A DNA stretch of 13,976 bases from Actinomycetes bacterium (GTDB lineage: Bacteria > Actinomycetota > Coriobacteriia > Coriobacteriales > Coriobacteriaceae). The notes below the pieces were generated by a model, which did no database searches, was not told where the DNA came from, and worked only from the letters and a program-made list of their open reading frames with translations. The translations under genes were made by a program, and so were the position numbers. Location: positions 1 to 13,976 of the forward strand of contig JAEZNV010000033.1 of assembly GCA_023441725.1 (NCBI GenBank). Direction: 5' to 3'. This document shows, in pieces, positions 8,294-12,726 of this stretch. How positions within the stretch are numbered: the first letter of the stretch is position 1; every line of letters starts with the position of its first letter.

Positions 8294-8317
8294 AAAAAGC
8301 CCCGCCGGAGCGGGGCT
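8294..8317 (-). terminator. Rho-independent terminator of the element's main operon
   Basis: On the minus strand GCCCCGC-TCCG-GCGGGGC (8316-8299) is followed by TTTTT (8298-8294). It lies 41 bases past the stop of the last operon gene and separates that operon from the 120-aa gene on its left. Confidence 0.85.
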
Positions 8318-8357
8318 GAACTTGGCAAGCGGTTAGACCGATTAGCCGATTGATGGG

Positions 8358-8549
8358 CTAAAGGAAGATGCTAGGGTCATGCTCCATAAGCTTAGGCTCA
8401 CCGGACGAGATGGACTCTTCCAGAAGGTCGGCATATTCGCAAACGTACCCGTAGAACATAGGCTCATAGCCGAACATCTCAATAAAGACGGGTTCGGCCT
8501 TCTCGATACGAGCTTTTGCAAGCTTCTCCTGCTTAACCTGGCTTTCCAT
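8358..8549 (-). CDS. Small acidic protein, hypothetical
   Basis: A 63-aa protein (MESQVKQEK...) starting at ATG 8549, whose first base is the last base of the preceding reading frame's TGA stop (TGATG). GAGGAG on the reverse strand at 8558-8563 is its ribosome site. It has a basic, helical first third and an acidic, aromatic remainder (MFGYEPMFYGYVCEYADLLEE). No family recognised. It is the last gene before the terminator, and a small inverted repeat (8342-8347 with 8356-8361) overlaps its stop. The stretch 8318-8640 looks clearly more AT-rich than the rest of the element, so this gene may be separately acquired cargo. Confidence 0.65.
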   Translation of the reverse strand: MESQVKQEKLAKARIEKAEPVFIEMFGYEPMFYGYVCEYADLLEESISSGEPKLMEHDPSIFL

Positions 8550-8743
8550 CAAATCAGCTCCTCAAGCATCTCTTCGAATATTTTAGTTGATTCAGGTAGG
8601 TATTTCCGCAGGACATCAAGCGGTTCCTGATTAGCGGTGCTTGCGCTTTCCCGTTGCCTCGGCCTCCGCCGCCTCGATCTCTTTGAGGGTGTGTGCAGCG
8701 CTCCACCGGGAACGGCTGAGGGCATCGGGCACCCATCCGGCAT
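8549..8743 (-). CDS. Possible 64-aa protein or 5'-truncated remnant
   Basis: This frame opens at ATG 8743 and ends in TGA at 8551-8549, overlapping the next gene's ATG. Its first 35 residues are Arg/Pro/Ser-rich and overlap the better-looking 45-aa frame at 8631-8768, so that part looks like an out-of-frame shadow. Its last 26 residues (QEPLDVLRKYLPES...) look like a genuine amphipathic helix, but no ATG, GTG or TTG opens just that part except an internal Met near the end. Either it is the tail of a gene whose start was lost, or it is joined to the 45-aa frame by a +1 shift near 8631. Confidence 0.3.
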   Translation of the reverse strand: MPDGCPMPSAVPGGALHTPSKRSRRRRPRQRESASTANQEPLDVLRKYLPESTKIFEEMLEELI

Positions 8744-8768
8744 GGATAGCCGCTTTAGCCCTCTCCAT
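8631..8768 (-). CDS. Small helical protein (45 aa), hypothetical
   Basis: ATG 8768 opens a 45-aa frame (MERAKAAIHAGWVPDALSRS...) that ends in TAA at 8633-8631. AGAGGG lies 8 bases upstream on the reverse strand. It overlaps the last 14 bases of the putative replication gene, matching the compact style of this operon. The protein is mostly helical, with LKEIEAAEAEATGKRK near its end. It was preferred over the overlapping 8549-8743 frame in the shared region because its composition is protein-like there. No family recognised. Confidence 0.5.
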   Translation of the reverse strand: MERAKAAIHAGWVPDALSRSRWSAAHTLKEIEAAEAEATGKRKHR

Positions 8769-9564
8769 GCCTATTTCCCTCTGCCGTGGCTGGGCCGTCC
8801 GTTAGGGGCGTCGAGCGTTCGAGTGTATAGCCCTCCGCGCCTCTCCTCGCCTCGTATCCGGGCGGCAACTCGATACCGTGCTCCCCGCAGGCGTCCGTAG
8901 TGTAGGCGGCCCCGTTGGCGTCGAGCCGGGCCACCGCCCGCTTTCCGCATACCGGGCACGGGGCGTGGAACAGCCCCCCGCCCGTTTCGTAGGCGGGCGC
9001 ACCCAATGCATCATCAACTAGTCCCATAGTTGATAGTCCCATAGTAGATAGTGTGTCCGGAGGTACGTCGGGAGGTATGTCCGGAGGTACGCCGGGCGTT
9101 TCCCCTGTTGGTTGCCTCTTTCCGCTTTGAGTGCTCGTCCGAGTACTGCCCCCTGTACTCGTCGAGTGCTCGGCCTGTACTCGCTGAGTACTCCCATGAG
9201 TACTCGCCTCGTGCTCGCGGAGTACTGCCCGAGTTGCCGCCGTCGAATCTGCGGCAAGCTGTCGCCTCGATACAGCCCCCGCGCCCGTGCCCGGTCGGGT
9301 GTCCGGGCGCGACGGGTCGGCTTTGAGCGAGGCGTTGGCCCGTGCCTTGAGCACGTTGGGGCGGGCGCACATGTAGGCACTGCGGGCGGCTTTCGAGATA
9401 TGCCCCGGTTCCTCACCGTAGAGCGCTAGGCCGTATACCGCGTTGAGTGCCTCGCCCCTCGCCCTCGGCGTCAAATCGTCGAATATCGGGGCCAACGTAT
9501 CGGCGTTGAACTTGAAGAAATGCATACAGCTGTTGGTGTATGCCCGGCGCTCCTCCTCATCCAT
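8755..9564 (-). CDS. Putative replisome-organiser-like protein with C-terminal zinc motif
   Basis: A predicted 269-aa protein starting at ATG 9564, overlapping the preceding gene by 8 bases; a longer TTG start at 9579 is less likely. Residues 1-90 are helical (YTNSCMHFFKFNAD..., FDDLTPRARGEALNAVYG) and resemble the DUF6291-type N-terminal domain of phage and plasmid replication-associated proteins. Residues 100-195 are a Ser/Thr/Gly/Pro-rich linker containing PPD repeats and a doubled STMGL. Residues 203-229 hold CPVC and CGEH, a likely Cys3His zinc site. The linker DNA carries three repeat arrays, one of them out of step with codons (9129-9226). Initiators that house their own origin in the middle of the gene, such as lambda O and SPP1 gp38, have this layout. 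The replication role is inferred; it could also be a regulator. Confidence 0.65.
   Translation of the reverse strand: MDEEERRAYTNSCMHFFKFNADTLAPIFDDLTPRARGEALNAVYGLALYGEEPGHISKAARSAYMCARPNVLKARANASLKADPSRPDTRPGTGAGAVSRRQLAADSTAATRAVLREHEASTHGSTQRVQAEHSTSTGGSTRTSTQSGKRQPTGETPGVPPDIPPDVPPDTLSTMGLSTMGLVDDALGAPAYETGGGLFHAPCPVCGKRAVARLDANGAAYTTDACGEHGIELPPGYEARRGAEGYTLERSTPLTDGPATAEGNRHGEG
9020..9091. repeat. In-frame tandem repeats in the linker of the putative replication gene
   Basis: Two 15-bp units AGTCCCATAGTTGAT / AGTCCCATAGTAGAT lie back to back at 9020-9049 and encode the doubled STMGL. Three 12-bp units of the type TCCGGAGGTACG lie at 9056-9091 and encode the PPD repeats. Both periods are multiples of three, so these could be simple protein-level slippage repeats. 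Confidence 0.8.
9129..9226. repeat. Nine helically phased GAGTACT-like motifs inside a gene, candidate origin
   Basis: Copies of GAGTACT or close variants (GAGTGCT, CTGTACT, TCGTGCT) start at 9129, 9141, 9153, 9164, 9175, 9186, 9198, 9209 and 9220, at intervals of 12, 12, 11, 11, 11, 12, 11 and 11 bp. Several are the full palindrome GAGTACTC. Intervals of 11 bp are not multiples of three, so the motif cycles through the reading frames; the repeat is kept at DNA level, not protein level. About one motif per helical turn suggests cooperative protein binding on one face. Confidence 0.75.
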
Positions 9565-9760
9565 CGGCCACCCCCACAAGTGCGAGTGCCGACTTTCGGG
9601 TTACGTAGACGCGCCGCCCTATGCGCACCTCGTCGAGCGTTCCATGCCTGATGAGGCGGCGAACGTCCCTCTCGCTGAGGTCGAGCACCGCGCCCGCCTG
9701 AGCCGACGTTATGAGCCTCCCCATGTTCACGGGCACGGGCCTAATGTCCTCGTTCCACAC
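9557..9760 (-). CDS. Excisionase-like winged-helix DNA-binding protein (HTH_17 type)
   Basis: A 67-aa protein starting at GTG 9760 with a GAGGGGG site about 9 bases upstream; the internal ATG at 9724 lacks one. Residues 16-62 (LITSAQAGAVLDLSERDVRRLIRHGTLDEVRIGRRVYV) match the MerR/excisionase helix-turn-helix plus wing, including the RIGRR-x-YV wing typical of this family. In elements like this, such proteins act as recombination directionality factors or as regulators. Its start overlaps the upstream gene by 20 bp and its end overlaps the downstream gene by 8 bp, pointing to translational coupling. It is one of two such proteins in the operon; which one controls excision cannot be told from sequence. 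Confidence 0.85.
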   Translation of the reverse strand: MWNEDIRPVPVNMGRLITSAQAGAVLDLSERDVRRLIRHGTLDEVRIGRRVYVTRKSALALVGVADG

Positions 9761-9974
9761 TGCCGCCGCCCCCTCGCTTTCTCCTTGCTATCTCGCGCCC
9801 GATGGCCTCGATACGGCCCCGCGCCCAAGCGCGGTAGGGCTGTCTGTACCCCTTGGCGGCTAGATGGGCCGTGAGGCGGTCTATCTCCTCGACCATCTGC
9901 CGCCCGGTCATTCCCGGTACGTCGGCGTTCGCCGCGTGCCTAGCGGCCCCGAGCGCCGCCCTGATCGGCCTCAT
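9741..9974 (-). CDS. Small basic protein, hypothetical
   Basis: A 77-aa protein if started at ATG 9974, which lies 10 bases after the stop of the upstream HTH gene; a GTG at 10019 would give 92 aa and overlap that gene. The protein is Arg/Ala-rich and helical, with a charged stretch at about residues 25-60 (QMVEEIDRLTAHLAAKGYRQPY) and a Gly-rich tail. Basic charge and operon context make nucleic-acid binding plausible, but no family was recognised. Confidence 0.6.
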   Translation of the reverse strand: MRPIRAALGAARHAANADVPGMTGRQMVEEIDRLTAHLAAKGYRQPYRAWARGRIEAIGREIARRKRGGGGSVERGH

Positions 9975-9984
9975 GCGCCGCGCC

Positions 9985-10209
9985 CTAGATGAGGCCCGCG
10001 TATGCGAGCAGGCTGTCACGGTTGATGTTCCACTTGTTGCCCGTCTGAACGGCCTTGAGCTTGCCCGAGATACAAGCCCTCGTGATGGTCGTGCGCGAAC
10101 GTCGGGCGATAACCTCGGCCTCGGCCACCACTAGCGGGTTCGGTAGTTCCGAAAAGCGCCCGTCCCTTGCAAGCCCGGCGACGCTTTCGAGGTGTTCTTT
10201 GCTGCACAT
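9985..10209 (-). CDS. Excisionase-like HTH protein, first gene of main operon
   Basis: A 74-aa protein starting at ATG 10209 with AAGGGGG on the reverse strand (10219-10225). Residues 26-70 (LVVAEAEVIARRSRTTITRACISGKLKAVQTGNKWNI) form a helix-turn-helix with a wing-like end, of the excisionase/HTH_17 type. It is the first gene after the palindrome-rich control region (10210-10439), so it is a good candidate for an early regulator or directionality factor. The small basic protein follows 10 bases later. Confidence 0.8.
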   Translation of the reverse strand: MCSKEHLESVAGLARDGRFSELPNPLVVAEAEVIARRSRTTITRACISGKLKAVQTGNKWNINRDSLLAYAGLI

Positions 10210-10229
10210 TGTGGGTTGCCCCCTTCTAA

Positions 10230-10272
10230 TTGAGTTGCTACTTAGACGCGTCTCGCATCGTTTTTAACTCAA
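10230..10272. promoter_or_regulatory. Palindromic candidate operator upstream of main operon
   Basis: The perfect palindrome AGACGCGTCT (10244-10253) lies between inverted 7-bp arms TTGAGTT (10230-10236) and AACTCAA (10266-10272). These are 20-60 bases upstream of the first HTH gene, where a promoter/operator is expected. No confident promoter hexamer pair was found. Confidence 0.45.
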
Positions 10273-10286
10273 CGGGCGTGCGATAT

Positions 10287-10328
10287 AAAACGGACGTTCT
10301 ACCTGCGGTTATTCGGTAGAACGTCCGT
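10287..10328 (-). terminator. Perfect 14-bp inverted repeat, terminator-like or operator
   Basis: ACGGACGTTCTACC (10290-10303) and its exact complement (10315-10328) enclose an 11-nt loop. On the minus strand the stem runs into TTTTATAT, so it may terminate the integrase-regulator transcript. Further inverted pairs nearby (CCGAA/TTCGG at about 10354-10365; CGGAC/GTCCG at about 10371-10381) repeat the CGGAC/CCGA theme, so an operator or replication-related role is also open. Confidence 0.6.
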
Positions 10329-10439
10329 GATGCTTGGTATTCAGTTTGGTTTGCCGAACTTTCGGTATGTCGGACTGTCCGTTTTTCGGTTAATGCGCAC
10401 CGGGCGACGCCGCCGAGCGAGAAAAATCGAACGGGTTTT

Positions 10440-10949
10440 CTATTCGCCCTCGGCCTCGTTCGCTATTGCCATGTCCGTAGCTATCTCGGCTATAACCTCG
10501 CGTTGATGCTCCGTGAGATCGGGCCATGCGTCGAGCAGAACGGAGTATGGGGAAACCCACGGTTCGGGCGTCTCGTAGAACCCCGGGCTAGCCATGCAGT
10601 CCACATCCAAGAGGCCCCGGATAAACTCCGTGTATCCCTCGGGCGCACCGCTCCAGTAGCTCTCGCAGTAGTTGACTATCCGAACGAGTTCCGGCGCTTT
10701 CACGAGTTCCGGCTTGGCCGCCCACTCGCTTACCCTAGAGTTTGACCTATGGCATACGTTCGCCAAAACGGTTTGCTTGACCCCGCAGGCCTCCCGTATG
10801 CGGCGAATGGCGTCCGTCCCCGCCCCGAATCGAGGGGGCCGAGTCATAAGGACACCGTACCGCCTCATCCATGCTACATCCTCCTCGACTGTTCCGAAAA
10901 CGTCCTCAAGAGCTGAAATTTCTTTTCCCCATGCCTTGCGCGCGCCCAT
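10440..10949 (-). CDS. XRE-like helix-turn-helix regulator
   Basis: A 169-aa protein starting at ATG 10949, overlapping the integrase stop as TAATG, so the two are probably translated together. Residues 47-95 (IRRIREACGVKQTVLANVCHRSNSRVSEWAA, then LVRIVNYC) fit the five-helix XRE/Cro fold with the recognition helix around SNSRVSEW. The C-terminal 75 residues are acidic and of unknown role. A regulator placed with the integrase and next to an operator-rich region is likely the element's master switch. No S24 peptidase domain is attached, so control by self-cleavage is not expected. Confidence 0.75.
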   Translation of the reverse strand: MGARKAWGKEISALEDVFGTVEEDVAWMRRYGVLMTRPPRFGAGTDAIRRIREACGVKQTVLANVCHRSNSRVSEWAAKPELVKAPELVRIVNYCESYWSGAPEGYTEFIRGLLDVDCMASPGFYETPEPWVSPYSVLLDAWPDLTEHQREVIAEIATDMAIANEAEGE

Positions 10950-12151
10950 TACGCCTCACCGCCCGACAAAACGGTTTGCATGGTCTGGGCCGCGCGTTGC
11001 TTGCCCTCAGCTGTCGCGTCGGCGTAGATGTTGAGTGTCATGGCGGCGTTCGAGTGCCCCATAGATGCTGAGATAGCCTTAATGTCCACGTGGGCGGCTA
11101 CGGCCATGGTCGCAAACGTATGTCGTAGGTCGTGGAACGTCGGGCGGGTTCCCCTCGTTCCTTTCAGCTCCAGCGCCTCGGCAAGGTTGCGCCACCTTTG
11201 CCAAATCGTGTTGGGGCGCATGAAACCGCCGCGAATGTCCCCGAGCACGTAGAGCGCCCCGGTGAATGGCACGCCCGCAGCGCGGCAGGCGGCCTCCATC
11301 TCCTCGCGCCGGGCCACGAAATCGGCGGCAAGCTCTGAGCCGAAATACACTGCGCGGGCGCTGCCGTCGTTCTTGGGGTCTTTGGCGTAGAACCTCGTCC
11401 CGTCGCGGCCTATGCTGCCCTCCACCTTGAGCACGCCGTTTTCGGTATCGACGTTCGCCCACCGGAGGCCGCATATCTCGCCCTCCCTCATGCCCGTGTA
11501 TAGGGCGATTTTGACCCCGAGCATGGCGGGCGTCATGCCCGCCACCCTGAGCACCTCGCGCACGGTTCGCACGCCCTCGGCGGTAAGCGAGTTGGGGCGC
11601 GGGCGTCCGGCCTTGGGCGGCTTGACGCCTCGGGTCGGGTCTTTGCCCAACAGATCGGTATCGACGCCCTGATTACAAGCCGAGCGCAGCAGCGTGAGCG
11701 CCTTTTTCATCGTGCCGGGGGCGTACGTCTCGCTCATCTTGGCGACCCACGCCCTCACCATGTCCGGGTTGAGATCGGAAAGCGCCACCTCCCCGAGCAG
11801 CGGGGAAATGATGTTGTCGAGCAGACGCCCGTACTCGTTGAACGTTGACGGGTCGATGCTCGGGCGCTTGCCGTCGATATAGCGGCGAACGTAGGCGGCC
11901 ACGGTAAGCACCGTCTCCGGGTCGAACCCCAGAACAGCCAACGCCGCGCCCTCGCGCTGTCTCTGGTTCCACTTGGCCTCCATGGCCGCGCGCCACTCCT
12001 CAAGCTCTTTCTGGGCCGCGCGTTTCCCGGTGGCCTTGAGGGCCTTGGTCGTTTTCCTCCTCGCGCCGTCCTCGTCGATGTATTTCAGCGCCGCGCGGTA
12101 TTTCCCGCCCCTGCTTTCGAGGTTCGCGGCTATGTAGTGCGTGTACTCCAT
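10949..12151 (-). CDS. int: Tyrosine site-specific integrase
   Basis: A 400-aa integrase that catalyses recombination between the element's att site and the tRNA-Gly gene. It starts at ATG 12151 (reverse-strand GGAG at 12157-12160); the longer 454-aa reading has no ribosome site. Residues 5-55 look like an AP2-like arm-binding domain, 81-175 the SAM-like core-binding domain, and 185-395 the catalytic domain. Active-site residues are visible: R222 in TGMREGEICGLRW, a Lys at 257 or 260, H340 and R343 in HDLRHTFAT, H366 in MGHSN and the Tyr nucleophile at 376 in NIYAD. All appear intact. The stop is shared with the XRE-like regulator start. The 65-base leader contains four GTAGACCAAA motifs, so the integrase may control its own expression. 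Confidence 0.97.
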   Translation of the reverse strand: MEYTHYIAANLESRGGKYRAALKYIDEDGARRKTTKALKATGKRAAQKELEEWRAAMEAKWNQRQREGAALAVLGFDPETVLTVAAYVRRYIDGKRPSIDPSTFNEYGRLLDNIISPLLGEVALSDLNPDMVRAWVAKMSETYAPGTMKKALTLLRSACNQGVDTDLLGKDPTRGVKPPKAGRPRPNSLTAEGVRTVREVLRVAGMTPAMLGVKIALYTGMREGEICGLRWANVDTENGVLKVEGSIGRDGTRFYAKDPKNDGSARAVYFGSELAADFVARREEMEAACRAAGVPFTGALYVLGDIRGGFMRPNTIWQRWRNLAEALELKGTRGTRPTFHDLRHTFATMAVAAHVDIKAISASMGHSNAAMTLNIYADATAEGKQRAAQTMQTVLSGGEA

Positions 12152-12156
12152 GCGTG

Positions 12157-12229
12157 CTCCGTAGACCAAAACGTAGACCAAATGTAGACCAAATAGCGTG
12201 TACTGCTTTGGTCTACGTTGCACATTATG
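12157..12229 (-). promoter_or_regulatory. Integrase promoter and right-end arm-type repeats
   Basis: On the minus strand TGC-CATAAT (the hexamer at 12229-12224) is an extended -10 box about 70 bases before the integrase start. Between them are three direct copies of GTAGACCAAA (12161-12170, 12173-12182, 12184-12193, 11-12 bp apart) and one inverted copy (12207-12216). The first, extended to CTCCGTAGACCAAAA (12157-12171), is a 15-bp exact inverted match to 7718-7732. The stretch 12230-12298 beyond it shows only a doubled GCAACG (12252-12266). Confidence 0.65.
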
Positions 12230-12298
12230 GCACATAACGCGCGTTTTACCTGCAACGATAGCAACGCTTTTTATCTCTTTGAACACTTGCGTGTAAGA

Positions 12299-12343
12299 TT
12301 CCCAAGCTGACACTCGCGGGTTCGAGTCCCGTTGCCCGCTCCA
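12299..12343 (+). repeat. Right attachment site (45-bp direct repeat)
   Basis: Identical to 7266-7310. It is the orphaned 3' part of the original host tRNA-Gly: it lacks the acceptor 5' strand, the D-arm and most of the anticodon stem, so it cannot fold as a tRNA. The host tRNA terminator follows 13 bases later. Confidence 0.93.
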
Positions 12344-12355
12344 TCCGAATTTCAG

Positions 12356-12386
12356 GCACGGTAACGTTTCGTTACCGTGCTTTTTT
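12356..12386 (+). terminator. Displaced original terminator of tRNA-Gly
   Basis: A perfect 10-bp stem (12356-12365 with 12371-12380) with loop GTTTC is followed by six T residues. Before integration it would have lain directly behind the tRNA. Confidence 0.88.
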
Positions 12387-12397
12387 CAATAAAGTGC

Positions 12398-12534
12398 CGG
12401 GACTCGAACCCGCCAGGGTGCGAGCGTTAAATAAACGCGAAGCGTTTATAGCGAGCAGGCAAGGTCGCCGATAGGCGACCGCAGCCGGTGCGGATTTGCG
12501 AAGCAAATACGCAGACGTCCCGTTGCCCGCTCCA
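12398..12534. repeat. Triple-hairpin block ending in a third tRNA 3' fragment
   Basis: The gene-free region between the displaced terminator and purB contains an inverted T-arm-like sequence CGGGACTCGAACCCG (12398-12412). Three hairpins follow: ATAAACGC-GAA-GCGTTTAT (12431-12449), GGTCGCC-GATA-GGCGACC (12463-12480) and ATTTGC-GAA-GCAAAT (12494-12508, flanked by GCG/CGC). The block ends with 18 bp (12517-12534) identical to the end of tRNA-Gly. CGGGAC at 12398 can pair with GTCCCG at 12517, closing the whole block. Two hairpins have the very stable GCGAAGC apex. It may be a REP/MITE-like element or the scar of an older insertion. Confidence 0.65.
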
Positions 12535-12676
12535 CCGAGCACGGGAGGCATGGGGACGGCAAATCCAGCAAAGTCTTCCCCACCGTCTCCGTGAATCCGA
12601 GGAGATCGCCTGAAGCCGCTCTATGCTACAAAATGTTAGGTTAATGCCTGCTGCCCATACTCGCGCCCGTGCACGG

Positions 12677-12682
12677 TACAAT
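12677..12682 (+). promoter_or_regulatory. Possible -10 box of purB
   Basis: TACAAT lies 45 bases before the purB start, but only a poor -35 (TGCCCA region, about 12652-12657) precedes it at long spacing. A short inverted repeat GTTGG/CCAAC falls in the leader just after it. The rest of 12537-12676 shows nothing I can support. Confidence 0.4.
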
Positions 12683-12726
12683 GGTTGGGTTACGACCAAC
12701 GTGCCAATAACCAAAAAGGAGCCGCT

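Larger units (their letters stand above)
7266..12298. mobile_element. 5.0-kb tRNA-Gly-integrated element (minimal island or satellite-like)
   Basis: The element lies between two identical 45-bp copies of the tRNA-Gly 3' part (7266-7310 and 12299-12343). An excised circle would be 5,033 bp with one att copy. It has a tyrosine integrase beside the right end, an XRE-like regulator, two excisionase-like HTH proteins, a putative replication protein and several tiny genes, all read leftward. Host genes lie directly outside both ends. No structural, packaging, relaxase or conjugation genes are seen. The module resembles the integration/regulation/replication part of phage satellites or small integrative plasmids; the class is inferred. 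Intact integrase and exact repeats suggest it may still excise. Confidence 0.9.

Noticed and set aside
8358..8768. Toxin-antitoxin pair
   Set aside because: Two tiny coupled genes fit the layout, but neither shows a known toxin or antitoxin motif and the upstream frame is doubtful.
12152..12313. N-terminal extension of the integrase by 54 residues
   Set aside because: It crosses the promoter and arm repeats, overlaps the att site and has no ribosome site; ATG 12151 has a good one.
12537..12726. Purine riboswitch in the purB leader
   Set aside because: I could not find the conserved three-way junction sequences of purine riboswitches; only weak, unrelated inverted repeats are visible.
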